From the NCBI GenBank assembly GCA_916048095.2, contig OU696575.1, forward strand, positions 9,686,968-9,750,967: DNA of 64,000 bases, read 5' to 3'. A model generated the notes under the pieces. The model did not search any database. It saw nothing but the letters and a program-made list of their open reading frames with translations, and was not told where the DNA came from. The DNA is from Sacculina carcini (lineage: Eukaryota > Arthropoda > Thecostraca > Sacculinidae). The position numbers and the translations under genes are program-made. Positions 43,350-54,780 of this stretch are shown one piece after another; position 1 is the first letter of the stretch, and each line of letters opens with the position of its first letter.

Positions 43350-46307
43350 TTATAAGTCGTCCATCAGCTTGGTAATCATTTGTTTTTTAAATAATGCAAG
43401 TCTAGGTATTTGCTTGATCTCTTTTTTCAAGTTATTCCAGCAAGTGACTCCATTGTGAGTTATACAAAATCTTCTACATCTTGTTCTACAGGACTGTACC
43501 AAGAAATTATGAACATGACGTTTGTTCACAATGAACATATTTTGCAGTATCTTTGGCAGCATGTTGTTGTGGGCTTTATATAAAGTAGTTATTCTATTTA
43601 AAGTAACCAATTTTTCCAGTGGTAGAACTCTATATTTTACAAATATTGGTCTTGTGCATTCTCTTGAAGATTTAAACTCAATTAATCTAATTATTCTCTT
43701 TTGCAATTTACATAATGTTTCCAAATTACTTTTAAATGTTGATCCCCATGTTTCATTGCAGTAAGACAGTTGAGATCTCACTAGGCAATTATATAATAAT
43801 AAGAAAGTTTTACTATTTATTAGTGGCCTGACCTGTCTTAACATAAAGGCTATTTTTGCAATTTTTGCTTCCAAGTTCTTGATATGCCATTTCCAACTGA
43901 TGTTTTCTTGAAAAAATACACCCAAGTATTTCATCTGTGAGACTCTTTTGATCTGTTTGTCATTTATTTTCAAGTTCAAGTCTTCTAAACGTCTTTTAGC
44001 AAAAATTATATAGTGAGTTTTTTCAACATTCAGCACCAGTCGATTAATTTCTAACCATTCATTTAATTTTGCAAGTTCAGAATTTATTTTATGCTCTATT
44101 ACGTTATATTCTTTTCCCGAGAAAAACATGTTTGTGTCATCTGCAAATAATACCAGCTTAGTGTCCGACAAATAATAAAAAATATCATTTATAAAAAGCA
44201 AAAATAATTTAGGTCCTAGAATCGAGCCTTGCGGTACCCCACAATATATCCCCCTTGAGTCAGACAGCGATTTATTAAAAATTACATTCTGTGTTCTGAA
44301 CTGTAAATAATCTTTAATCCATTGAAAAGCATTTCCCCTTATCCCATAGTTGGCCAATTTTTTCAGCAGCAATGAATGATCTACCATGTCAAAAGCTTTT
44401 CTGAGATCAATGAAAACCCCTACAGTTAATAGTTTTTTTTCCAGCGCTTCTGTTATATAATTTTGAGAATCTATTATCGCATGATTTACATTTTTGTTTA
44501 CTTGAAATCCATATTGGCTGTCGTTAATAATACTATGTTTTGTAATAAAACTGTCTAAACGTTTCATGAAGCACTTCTCTAATAATTTAGAAAACTGAGG
44601 AAGCAAGGAAATCGGCCTATAATTGGAAAACTGCGTTTTGTCCCCGGATTTATATATTGGACACACCTTTGCTTTTTTCATTCCTGCTGGGAAAACACCT
44701 GTATCGAATGACTGATTAAAAACATAATACAAAGGTTCTAGAATATATGGGCATGACATCTTTATTAAGCTCATACTTATGTTGTAAACATCCTCAGATC
44801 GTTTACTTGCGCTAGACTTGATTGTGTTGAAAATTTCTGCATGACTTATGGGCTGCAAAAACATACTGTCTGAGTAATTGGCAGGAAATCGTCGAGAGTG
44901 GATGTTTGATGTTTGCTGTTGAATTGTTTGTTGCTGTGCAACATTTTGGCTGATATTAACAAAATAATTATTGAAAGCGTCTGCTATGTCGCTCGGTTCT
45001 GTTATGATTTTTTCATTGTGATGGAAATACGGAGGATAATTTTGTCTTTTATTTCTGCCGGTTATTTCATTCATAGTTTTCCATGTCGATTTGATATCAT
45101 TCTTGTAGTGAGAAAAGATATTCTCATAATAAATTTGTTTTGACCGTCTCAGGAGAGTTGTTAGCAGGTTTCTATATTTTTTGTATTGAATATAATCCTC
45201 GTTTAGCTGACTTTTAAGATAGTTTTTGTAAATATAATTTTTGTTTTTACACGATATTTTTAATCCTTTTGTCAACCATGGCTGCATAATTCTGGTTTTC
45301 TTACGCATTTTCATGACGGGGAAATGCCTGTCAACAATGGATTGGTAAATTTGTATGAACTTTTCGAAAGTGTCATTCACATTATCGGTATAAGTTTGCC
45401 TCCAATCAATAATTTGTAAATTGTACAGAAAAGCTTCTTTTCTTTTCTCATTGATAATTCTTTTGAAGAAGAATTCCTCTGTTTGTTTTTCATGATGAGC
45501 CACACTTATACGACAGTATATCGGCAAATGATCACTTATATCATAAGTAATGGTTCCTGAACAAAATTCTCTCTTGGTCATGTTGGTAAATATGTTGTCT
45601 ATTGTAGTACAGCTGTTGCTAGTGATTCTGGTCGGAGATTTAATTAATGGCATGAAGCCCAGACTAAGCATAGCATCAGAAAAACGCTGAACGCTGCTAT
45701 ATTCTTTCCTAGTCAAATCAACGTTAAAATCCCCGGTTATAATCCAGTTTGAAGATCTAGTCATGGCAAACATTTCTTCTAGTTTTTCACAAAATTCGAT
45801 TATGCTTGATGATGGCGATCTGTATACCGAGCTCACATATATAACATTTTGCTTGTTTTTGTATAAGTTTTGTAATTTGATTGTTACACATTCAAAATTA
45901 CTATCTACACATATCGTTTTACTTTCAACCAACACAGAATTGTGTTTCTTATGGACATATATAGCAACGCCACCAGACCTTTTACCCCTTCTATTTAATG
46001 AAAATAATTTATAAGAATCCAAATTATATAATTCCAAAAGCGTTGCTTCATTAAACCAAGTTTCACTAATCGCGATTACATCTATGTCGGAACAGTTTGA
46101 TATAAAATGTACAAAATCATCGAAGTTTGATTTCAAGCTCCTGGCGTTAATGTGGACCACATAAAGACCATTTGCTTCCTTAACATACCTAATGAACTCT
46201 TCATAACACATATTTTTTGTTACACTATGAATAACTTGAGAAAAATCTAGATCAATTGAATCATTTGACATTACATTCAAATCTCCGCAATTAATCTCAA
46301 CATCCAT
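43350..46307 (-). CDS. LINE ORF2: APE endonuclease and reverse transcriptase
   Basis: 985 residues. Endonuclease (about 40-260): VHINARSLKSNFDD, AISETWFNEATL, VSSVYRSPSSS, WIITGDFNVDL, YDISDHLPIY. RT (about 500-760): NYRPISLLPQFSKLLEKC, VFIDLRKAFDMVDHSLL, YCGVPQGSILGPKLFLLF, LVLFADDTNMFF; thumb MKYLGVFFQENISWKWH. No RNase H. Start ATG at 46307 overlaps the ORF1 stop, ATGGATGTTGA, so ORF2 is probably translated by re-initiation. No stop or shift seen. Confidence 0.92.
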   Translation of the reverse strand: MDVEINCGDLNVMSNDSIDLDFSQVIHSVTKNMCYEEFIRYVKEANGLYVVHINARSLKSNFDDFVHFISNCSDIDVIAISETWFNEATLLELYNLDSYKLFSLNRRGKRSGGVAIYVHKKHNSVLVESKTICVDSNFECVTIKLQNLYKNKQNVIYVSSVYRSPSSSIIEFCEKLEEMFAMTRSSNWIITGDFNVDLTRKEYSSVQRFSDAMLSLGFMPLIKSPTRITSNSCTTIDNIFTNMTKREFCSGTITYDISDHLPIYCRISVAHHEKQTEEFFFKRIINEKRKEAFLYNLQIIDWRQTYTDNVNDTFEKFIQIYQSIVDRHFPVMKMRKKTRIMQPWLTKGLKISCKNKNYIYKNYLKSQLNEDYIQYKKYRNLLTTLLRRSKQIYYENIFSHYKNDIKSTWKTMNEITGRNKRQNYPPYFHHNEKIITEPSDIADAFNNYFVNISQNVAQQQTIQQQTSNIHSRRFPANYSDSMFLQPISHAEIFNTIKSSASKRSEDVYNISMSLIKMSCPYILEPLYYVFNQSFDTGVFPAGMKKAKVCPIYKSGDKTQFSNYRPISLLPQFSKLLEKCFMKRLDSFITKHSIINDSQYGFQVNKNVNHAIIDSQNYITEALEKKLLTVGVFIDLRKAFDMVDHSLLLKKLANYGIRGNAFQWIKDYLQFRTQNVIFNKSLSDSRGIYCGVPQGSILGPKLFLLFINDIFYYLSDTKLVLFADDTNMFFSGKEYNVIEHKINSELAKLNEWLEINRLVLNVEKTHYIIFAKRRLEDLNLKINDKQIKRVSQMKYLGVFFQENISWKWHIKNLEAKIAKIAFMLRQVRPLINSKTFLLLYNCLVRSQLSYCNETWGSTFKSNLETLCKLQKRIIRLIEFKSSRECTRPIFVKYRVLPLEKLVTLNRITTLYKAHNNMLPKILQNMFIVNKRHVHNFLVQSCRTRCRRFCITHNGVTCWNNLKKEIKQIPRLALFKKQMITKLMDDL

Positions 46308-47364
46308 AATCGGTCTTGTTCTTCATATTCTCTATTTCTTGCTGCAATATTGGACAGCAGGGGTCGTTAGAACAGTGATCAACTGAATCTTTTTTATATC
46401 TCATGCAGTTGATGCACCTTTTTATTTGAGAAGTACAGCTCCTCGATTCATGGTCTCCTGCACATCTGAAACAGCAGGGACCATCGCCGTTTCTTTTTGC
46501 TGAGCAGTTCGCTGCCGAGTGGCCAAAGCGCTGACAGTGATAACAGGCCAGCGTATAATATCTGTCTCTCACCTTGTACACGCCCCAGTCAAGATGAAGC
46601 TTATCCCCGAGTCTTGCAACAGCGCCTCGAACCTCATGGTTGCATCTTAAGATGTAGTGCTGAGTATTCCCTGCAGCTGGTTTCTTGAACAGTACGCTCA
46701 ATTTAGTTCTGACGTGCTCAACAGATCTCAATGTTGGATTTTTTTCCAACAACGTTTCAATAACCTCTTCAGGAGTTTCTTCTTTATTTACGTTGCACAG
46801 CATAATCTTTGGTTGAATCTTTTTTATAATTGTTGTCGACACATTTTCGATTGTACGGAGTTTCTCCACCGCAGCATCACGCGATTTCACATTTTTGAAA
46901 TTCATCACGATATTTCCGTTGTCTGAGAATTTAGTGTTTTCAACCTGTAAGTCTTTCAAAGCCGATTTTACTTTGGTTTTTTCTGATACATTGCTATTAG
47001 TAGACTTGATCACCAGCAAATTCTTCCCCTTTTTAGCTGCATCCAGCCAAGGACTACCAGTCTTCTCACAATTTTGATCCAAACAATGCGAAGTTCCGTT
47101 CTCCTTGCAACAATTCATGTCTGTTTTTCTTTCTCCAATACCATCATGCCTTTCACGTACAATACTTTCCAATTCACTAACCTTGTTCAGTACCAACAAT
47201 AGTTTCGACTCAAGCTGTTCATCCTTTGAAAGCTTTTCTTGTAAATACTCGTTTTGTGTTTTCAATTCATCGATGATCTCCTTCAGACGCACGATTTCTT
47301 CATTCTTTTGTACACAGGTGGCACAAGACTTCCTCTTGGCCGTACCAGATGCCATTATTGGCAA
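46297..47364 (-). CDS. LINE ORF1: coiled coil plus zinc knuckles
   Basis: 355 residues. N-terminal coiled coil (about 20-70, IVRLKEIIDELKTQNEYLQE). Middle RNA-binding-like domain with IMLCNVNKEETPEEVIETLL. Zinc knuckles: CYHCQRFGHSAANC, CCFRCAGDHESRSC, CINCMRYKKDSVDHC. Ends KNKTDYGC. The basic region and knuckles suit element RNA binding. Stop overlaps the ORF2 start by 11 bases. Confidence 0.9.
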   Translation of the reverse strand: MPIMASGTAKRKSCATCVQKNEEIVRLKEIIDELKTQNEYLQEKLSKDEQLESKLLLVLNKVSELESIVRERHDGIGERKTDMNCCKENGTSHCLDQNCEKTGSPWLDAAKKGKNLLVIKSTNSNVSEKTKVKSALKDLQVENTKFSDNGNIVMNFKNVKSRDAAVEKLRTIENVSTTIIKKIQPKIMLCNVNKEETPEEVIETLLEKNPTLRSVEHVRTKLSVLFKKPAAGNTQHYILRCNHEVRGAVARLGDKLHLDWGVYKVRDRYYTLACYHCQRFGHSAANCSAKRNGDGPCCFRCAGDHESRSCTSQIKRCINCMRYKKDSVDHCSNDPCCPILQQEIENMKNKTDYGC

Positions 47365-47420
47365 ATATCACTTAACTGTAATGCGTTTCACTAAATGTTC
47401 TCAATAGAACTCAAAATATT

Positions 47421-48035
47421 ATAAATTACGATAAATTGCAAATTCTATCCCGGAGATCACAAAACACGTCCGCACGCTAACACGACGAAAACTGAACTGA
47501 TCTTAGAGCCAACAACGCGAAATCATTCCCAACATTCAGCACAAGTTGAATATGTTGTCCTTCAATACTCGACGGACGATTAGCTTTGAGCGACAAATCG
47601 TTCAATGATCAATATATTCGAGCATGACTACACTGGACTACACTGTCTATTCTCCATAAAGCACAAACAATTTTAAGTAATACCTGATTTAAGCGTGATT
47701 CACACAATCTCTATGATGTTAATATGATTGAAGGTGATCCGGTGTGTTTGTATATTTCCATGTCACGCTTTATAGTAGTTCTTGCTTTTCTGGGAATGAG
47801 AACATGCTGAATTTAGACTATCATTCGAAATTCCTTTTGCACCTTGGAACCAGCTCCAGGAATTTCCTAATAACATATAATGAACACAAACAAGAAAACA
47901 GCAATAGCTCTGTGATGAAATATACCTTTCATGTTAGCTGAAGTAACTGCTGAAATGATTAATATTAATATCATGATTAAGATTAATATTTTGATTAATA
48001 TTAATTTTTGTTTTAAGCGCGCACCATATTTTGAT
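47421..48035. other. AT-rich spacer, nothing recognised
   Basis: No coding frame or RNA gene was supported. It may belong to the 5' region or intron of the P-type element. Confidence 0.45.
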
Positions 48036-48039
48036 TATA

Positions 48040-48182
48040 AGACACGTCTCGCTATGAACCAATCTACAGCGCAGCCTCCCAGTAAACTCAAGTGGATAGT
48101 AAAATTCGCACGCGGACCAAGATTCGAACCGCGAGCCTCTGACACAAGGGATCAGCGCCTTAGCCACTACCCGAGAGCTGAA
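48040..48182 (-). mobile_element. tRNA-headed SINE
   Basis: On the minus strand the head begins CAGCTCTCGGGTAGTGGCTA; box A TAGTGGCTAAGGCGC and box B GGTTCGAATC (plus 48121-48130) lie at tRNA spacing with a paired anticodon arm. The body follows to about 48040. Different from the SINE at 12110. Confidence 0.7.
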
Positions 48183-48689
48183 GTGATATGTGTGATATAT
48201 TGTCGCTAATGAGTTTAAAACACCAATAATATAAATATCTCAAAATCAGTAACCTCAATTTAAATAATCAATTTCGACTGAAAGCGAAACACTAGCAGCT
48301 ACACAGCTAAACAGTGCCCACCTCTGTTGATTTATAACTATTATGGTACGCAATTATACAACTACGTTGATGAGAAATGTTTAACGAAGCAAAGACCTCA
48401 TGAGAAACGAGCAGATGTACATATTCTACTGAACCTATGAACGAAACCAAACCTCTGACCGCAGCAAAATGTCCGGGATGATGGCATGCAGAATCATCCG
48501 AGTGAGGATCACAAAATGGCTGCGCAAATCACACTTGACACGAAATCTGACAAATTCGCACTTAACCCTAAACCACACTGAAGTGAAAATCACTATACAG
48601 CATAATCAGCGACTTAAATACGTGATTTCAAATAGTTGTTCATTGAAATGTCATGAATGCAAAAATAATTATAAAACATCAAAATTCAC

Positions 48690-49510
48690 AAATATAATTT
48701 CATATTGTGTGATATATATCAGCACACTCAGTGTTCTTATCGTAGTAGAGTTGAACCAAGCATTTGGAGCAGCGATATGTTGTATTACTCTTGCATACTG
48801 CGCATTTACCCTGCTTGCAGCTTGCTTTATTATGGCCGGTATTGTCATAGCGTATATCAACAGGCGGGTGGACTGTGCTGTGCAATCCAGTGTCTTGACC
48901 GCTATCTGACGATTTCAGTAAACACATTGCCACTTCTCTCCTGAAATCAAAATGGGAAAGAGCGTTCTCGACTGAATTGCTATGTAAGCGTCAAGCAGCA
49001 ATAAACGATTAATTGAGAGCGTTTGAAAACAGAGGCCAGTACCATTTTTTTTCTCTGATTCCAGTTCGATACGTTGCCAGAAGGCGATTCATCAAATCAA
49101 CGCCACCCATGCCTTGGTTGTATTTTCTAAAGATGTTTGGTTGCTTCACTTTGGTTCCAACACCTTTCACACACCGAACAGCTTCTTTCACAAGAAAATG
49201 AGTTTCGTGATTGCTTGCAATGGTGACAATAGAGTTGGCATGCAATTTGCAGACATACACTAGTCCGTCACTTCTGTGATCAAAACTACCTCTCGAAGGT
49301 TTTTCATGTCCTTGTCAGATTTCAACATTCGAGACGCTCCAGCAGTTCTTTTTTCACGAACAGTGTCGGTGATTTTCATATTTTTTTCTGCCAGTGATTT
49401 CAGTAGGTCGTATGATGTGAAAAAGTTGTCCAAGTACAATGTATGTTGCGTAGGCGAAGAATCATAATCACATCGACCATTCGATTGACAACTGAAGTAC
49501 TGAGAGCTTC
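48690..49510 (-). pseudogene. piggyBac transposase remnant, C-terminal half
   Basis: Minus strand. LYLDNFFTSYDLLKSLAEKN with REKRTAGASRM (about 49290-49470), then after a one-base shift LVYVCKLHANS, KYNQGMGGVDLMNRLLATYR and REKKWYWPLFSNALN (49009-49260). The Cys-rich end domain follows at 48700-48860 (CKQGKCAVCK ... CSKCLVQLYYDKNTEC). Stops and deletions between the parts; the N-terminal half is missing. Lies upstream of the P-type transposase exon, probably inserted into its intron. Confidence 0.8.
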
Positions 49511-51054
49511 GTACAGCTTCGTACAGCTTGTGACATCCACTCTTAAATCATATATCGCTATAAAACATTTGTTCATCTCAGAGAGAGTAGGTACAGAGTT
49601 CTATGTGGTCATGCTTGAATAATTGGGTCGTTTCAGGTATGTCACCTCCATTTTCGCGAGTCTGACTTTGTGCAGTCTTGTTCAGCCGTCGATCCAGCGA
49701 CTGGCAAGAGGATTGTCGCACCGCTGTCTAAAATCAGACCGGCAGAAGGAGCAATACCGTGCATTTTTCCCAATTTGCCATCGTATTTGTCAACTCCGTC
49801 GACTACAAGACAGGCTCTCAGCTACAAGAAACAACGACTTGAACAAGAGCAGATTGAAGCAGCCATTAAAGTAAGTGCCGCCGAGCACGAACAATTTATA
49901 GAGGCTAGAAAAATCGAGAATTTCCCCCCATTGCAGTTAAAAGTACATGAGATTGTTGATGACAAGCATCGGAATTTTATTGATTCAACCTCCAACTCGG
50001 TGAATATCTGTCATGTGACCGCTTGTGATGTCAGAGTTCAGCACTGTGTTTCTATTGATTGTAACTTGTCTGTTTCGGTGTTGATCGAAGGTGTGAGAGT
50101 GAACAAGGTTGATGCGAGTGTTTTTCCGTCCACTATCGGTACTGTAGATGATCTCCGTGCACGTTTGTCGTTCGTTTCTGGTATCGATAGGTGCAAACAG
50201 CAGTCAACTGACTTCATTGCCATCATTCAGCTGGTGGTCACCTTGCTGAGGTCATTGTTGTGTTCTGGATGCAAGCATGAAGGTGTCAATGAGCTTGTAT
50301 GTGAGCAACTGCGATTGATAACACAGTCTCAACTGAAGTATTCAACAGCCTTCACGGTTTTCTCGTCTCTACTATATTATCTGTCTCCGTGTGCGTATAA
50401 GTTTGTTCGTCGTTCACGCAGCATTATCTTACCATGCTATTCAACCATTCGACGTATCAATATGTCATTCAACACCGACCCTATGAAAGAGCGATCCGGG
50501 TCTTTTTTGAGCTACATCAAACAAAAGATTGCCTCTCTTCAACCTGAGGATATAATTGTATCTCTCTTGATGGACAAAATCTATTTGAAGCCTTCTTTGG
50601 ATTACAAATGTGGTGACATTGTTGGGTGCTCTTTTGACGGAAGCGGTGTTGCAACTACTGCATGTGTGTTCATGATAAGCAGCGTACTGAGTGCATATAA
50701 GGATGTTGTTCATATTCTGCCAGTGATGACTCTCAAAGGAGAAACCCTGTATAATTATGCTCGTAAGGTCATCGTTGGATTGGAGAGTCTCGGAGTCAAA
50801 GTGATTTGCGTTATTTCTGATAACCATTCTGTTAATCGCAGTGCGATGTTTGCCAATCCACCTCGTATGTCGATTGTTTATCAGCATCCGGTCAGCTCAG
50901 ATGGACCATGTTTTTCATGTTTGATTCGGTGCATATTTTGAAATGCATCCGCAATAATTGGCTCAACAAAAAGGAATCACTCAAATCCTTTGTATTCCCG
51001 CATTTTGTTGATTTTTCTAAGTCGTTGTCTGCTTCATTCGACACTGTTGAGAAG

Positions 51055-53373
51055 CTGTATAGCAGTGGTTCCCAACTGGATTCGGCTCGTGGACCCCTAA
51101 CGGTCTTCGGGCACTTTCCGTGGACCCCGCCTCAATTTTGTCAAAAACGCGAATTTCAATTTCAATGCGAGACCTGCTCTTTGCAGTCCGCGACCAGTTT
51201 TAATATGTTTGGTTTGGTCTCAGAACATGCGAGTCTCATATCACTACTCATTTCAAGTCGATTTCTCTTCTTTGGCTTCAGATCGAACATCACTGAAAAC
51301 CCTGTTTCACACAAGTACGTCTTAGGAAACGGGAGAAACATCTGCGCTGCCTTTTTGCAAAGACGTGGATAGGTGTCCTGCTGTTGTAGCCAAAATTCGC
51401 TGAGGCTTAGCTTTCGGAATTCTGCCTTGGCCACTGCTGATTCTCGGAGCATGAGCAGCTCCTCTGCCTCCTCCATTTCGTCCACGACCGCTCCGAATGG
51501 GTCTTTGTACCATGGGTAGTAGGCCGATTCGACGCCGTCGAAGTAAGCCTTGAACTCACTCGTGAGCTTTTCGAGATGCGCAGCGATGGACTCCGTCAAA
51601 TCATCAGGGATGTCAAGTTGTTTGTCGAGGAGGAAGGCATCCAGCAATGGAAAGGCAGCGACGTTCCCTCGGTGCAGTCTCCGAATCCAGAGGGCAATTC
51701 GAGCCCCCAATCCGGCGAGTTTGTCCTTCACGTCCGATACAGACGCCTCACGTCCCTGGAGAGTGACATTTACCTCGTTCAAGGTGCCGAAAATGTCTGC
51801 CAAGTACGCCAGCTTCATCAGAAACTCTGGGTTTTTGTAGTTTTCGTGGCGATGATCTCCTGGTTTCCATCTCGCGAAGGAAGATCTCCACTTCCGTGTG
51901 CATTTCAAAGACCCTGGCCAGGCACTTTCCCCGCGAGAGCCAGCGAACCTTAGTGTGGTAGAGGAGGCTCGTATGGGTCGAGCCCATTTCCTGTGCCATC
52001 ATTCCGAAGAGCCGGTGGTTCTTGGCGCGCCCTCGGATGAAGTTGATGGAGCTGATCACGGAGTCGAGCACAGACATCAACTCAGGAGGCATCGTCTTCG
52101 AAGCGAGAGCTTATCGGTGAAGAGAGCAGTGAGAATCGGAGATGTGAGGCCACTTACTCTTCACGAGGGTAATGAATCCTGTCCGAACACCGATCATGGC
52201 TGGCGCTCCATCAGTGCAAATGTGATGGAACTGCATCCACGACAGCCCATTCTTCTCGAAAAAGTAATCAACAAGCTTCTTGACCTCCTCCGCCGTCGTT
52301 GTGGTAGTCAGGAGCTCGCAGAAAAGGAACTCCTCCTTCACCTTATACTCTTTTTCGGCTTTACAAGTGTGTAATACAAGTGTGTTTACAAGTGTGTTTA
52401 CAAGTGTGTAACAACAAGTTTACAAGTGTGTTTCTCTTTTAGCGGACAAAGGCGATCAGCTGACTTTGGTTCGCTATGTCGGTAGACTCGTCGAGTTGAA
52501 GACTTGCCCGAAATGCACTGTCCCACTTGGCACACTTGGCACTCTTGGCACACTTGGTTCCACACGTCGGCCGCCATGTCGTCAATCCTCCGCCGTACGG
52601 TGTTGTTGGAGAGTGAGATCTTTGAGATCTCCCGCTTGGCTTTGTCTCCGAGAACATTGCGAACCATGATCTCCGCGCATGGCTTGATGAGCTCTTCGCC
52701 GATCGTATGCGCCTTCTTCCTCTCCGCAATCTTCAGGGCAACTTCGAAGCTGGCTTGAACCATAGGCTTGGATTCGGGTTGGAATCCGTAAGTAGGCAGA
52801 GTACCTTGCTTATCAAAGCGTTTCCTCTTGGCTTCAAGGTCTTCCTCGGTCAGCTCAATATTCGGGTGTAGATTGCTCTGGTGGTGCGACAACTTCGCCG
52901 GTTTTAGGGAGCAGTTGGCCAACACAGTGGAGCAGTGGATGCCTTGAGCCGCGTCCAGTCCGTCCCGCGAGAACTTGGTGAAGCCATACTGCTGGTAGGT
53001 TTCGTTCCACTTCCTCTTCTTGGTCGTTGAAGCCATCTGCGGAGTACAATTATATTTTATTTTTGACATGGTCACAGCGATCAAAACTGTATGTATCAAA
53101 CAAGTCGTAATTCAATGATTTAACTCAGACAATACAATGATGTAACTCAGACACACTCATTCACACAGACAGACACACACACACACACTCACTCACTCAC
53201 ACTCGAAGACACACACTCACTCAGTTAGTCACTCACCTACTCACTCACTCACTCAGGTGATACTTGATTACTTTGAAAAAGAAATAGAGATCATTACACG
53301 TGGACCCCCGGCCAGGCCTTCGTGGACCCCCAAGGGGTCCACTGGACCACTGTTGGGAACCACGGTTGTATAG
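51055..53373 (-). mobile_element. hAT element inside the P-type transposase
   Basis: Ends CAGTGGTTCCCAAC at 51063 and an inverted copy ending at 53365 (one base differs at the tip); flanks CTGTATAG (51055-51062) and TTGTATAG (53366-53373) agree at 7 of 8 bases. Subterminal DNA shares the phrase GTGGACCCC at both ends. It holds a ZBED5-like transposase gene on the minus strand in several frames, plus a CA/ACTC microsatellite (53160-53260). About 2.3 kb. Confidence 0.9.
51162..53034 (-). pseudogene. hAT transposase (ZBED5-like), decayed
   Basis: N-terminus MASTTKKRKWNETYQQYGFT with a BED-like finger in which the second Cys is doubtful (IHCSTVL ... HHQSNLHP). Then KPMVQASFEVALKIAERKKA, SLSNNTVRRRIDDMAADVW and, in a second frame, LQLDESTDIANQSQLIAFVR (first catalytic Asp). 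Further pieces at 52111-52341 (FHHICTDGAPAMIG, second Asp), 51748-52092 (HTSLLYHTKVRWLSRGK) and 51162-51908 with the dimerisation end (FPKTYLCETGFSVMFDLK). Repeat expansions (CTTGGCACA units near 52526; ACAAGTGTGTTT units at 52367-52435) and several shifts make it inactive. Confidence 0.85.
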
Positions 53374-54659
53374 GTTGGAGGCTGGTTCACTGTTGAAGTT
53401 TTCTTACGGTTTGTCGCTCAAAGCTGTTCGTCCGTCCAACATCGAAAGACAGAATGTTAAACTTATGCTGAATGTTATGAGTGATTATGTAGTGCAGGCT
53501 CTGAGATCATTGGGTGTTATGAATAATCTTTATTGCGCTGAAGGCACTGCACACTTTATTCAGATAATTTTGCGTTGGTGGACTATTTGCAATGTGAAGA
53601 CACCATATAAAGGCTCGAGGTTGAGAAATGTTTACGCTCATCCGTTGACTGGTTCAGCTGCTGATGCCAGGCATATTTTTTTAGCATTTTCTGAAATAGT
53701 TGGATCAGTGGGGGTCAGGGAGCAATATGGTCGGCTTGAATAGAGAGAAGTTTATGGCTGTGTATCACACAACGCATGCACTTTGTGAAATCATGCAGTA
53801 TTGTGTAAATGAGTTAGGTTTGTCGTACATTTTGCCAGGAAAGTTTCAGACGGATTGTTTGGAGGGGTGGTTTGGTCAGTACAGGAGGTTGTCAGGCTGC
53901 CCTTATAAGATTTCCAATCGTCAATTGTTCGAGTGCGAGAAAAAAATCAGGCTCAGGTCATTGATTGACTTAAAATTGTCCGTGCTCAAAGGTAGTAAAA
54001 GACGTTACATAAAGTCACACTAAAAGACATTATTACATGCTCACCACAATACCATCCGGATCGATTAAAACAGGCAGCCGAAGGTTTTATTATTTATATT
54101 TGTAGTGCAGATATCGAAAATTGTCAAAAATATCTCCCTGTCATTGTTTATGTAGCCGGTTATTGCTCGTATTATATTTCAAAAAAACAACACTGTGATT
54201 CGTGTAAAAGTATTTTTCTAACAAAAATGAAACATTATCAATAACTTTAACATATGAAAAGTGTTCGGCTGACAGAGTATTTTTACTCTATCCTAGCGAT
54301 ATCGTTGTTAATATTGTCATGTTCTCTTATTTTACTCTTGAAAAATGTTTTGAGTACAGGGAGTTTTCGACTGTAGGTAGGCAAAGGGAAATGGCTCTGT
54401 TTCACGTTTTGCAACAGCTCAATGACCACGGAATCAGGTTTAGTACTTCGCATAGGTTTAACAACCATAACCTAGATTCAGTTGTAGAAAAATTTGTGTG
54501 GGCGAGTGTGAATGTTCTTAATAAATATTGTTCCGATCGAAATTTATGTATTTGTGCCTAAAATAGTGCAGTAAAATTTAAATGTAAAATTTGTGTAGTT
54601 GTTGTATGCCTGTGATGTGCCTATGTTGTTTTAAATATATTCAGTTGTTCCATGTGCAA

Positions 54660-54780
54660 TTGTATTTTAAGCTTATGTTGGTAACATGATTTTCACACTT
54701 AATTGAGCCGGAATGCAAGTCAAACACCCGCACCAAGCACAATTTCTTATAACAACACGTAACGTAACGCGTATCGCGAA
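54660..54780. repeat. Inner part of P-type right TIR (first copy)
   Basis: Inverse of 37159-37260: CTTATGTTGGTAACATGA, TTAATTGAGCCGGAATGCAA and ACGCGTATCGC. The outer 85 bases are missing; the sequence continues as a second copy of the element's 3' coding region. Confidence 0.88.

Larger units (their letters stand above)
43250..47420 (-). mobile_element. Jockey/CR1-superfamily LINE, apparently intact
   Basis: Minus strand; two overlapping ORFs, both uninterrupted. The limits are approximate: the 3' untranslated region is short and ends near the TATG microsatellite, and the 5' untranslated region extends some way past 47364. The RT resembles the fragment at 62163-63130. It lies within the P-type composite element. 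Confidence 0.85.
49638..54561 (+). pseudogene. P-element-like (THAP9-type) transposase, split by hAT
   Basis: An acceptor-like TTTCAG at about 49637 opens an exon coding VCHLHFRESDF (the CxxH end of a THAP finger) and IRPAEGAIPCIFPNLPSYLS, the usual THAP end. A coiled stretch (KKQRLEQEQIEAA) follows, then the RNase-H-like core (LLMDKIYLKPSLDYKCGDIV, VICVISDNHSVNRSAMF). After a one-base shift near 50908 comes FDSVHILKCIRNNWLN, as in the GTP-binding insert of P transposase. The hAT element splits it at 51063; it resumes at 53374 with LKAVRPSNIERQNVKL, a second shift near 53730, LPGKFQTDCLEGWFGQYRRL and a C-terminal YVAGYCSYYIS-type zinc region near 54150. The first THAP exon was not found. Confidence 0.85.

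Noticed and set aside
48469-48909. 146-codon plus-strand frame with hydrophobic end
   Set aside because: Lies opposite the piggyBac Cys-rich domain and AT-rich DNA; no support as a gene.
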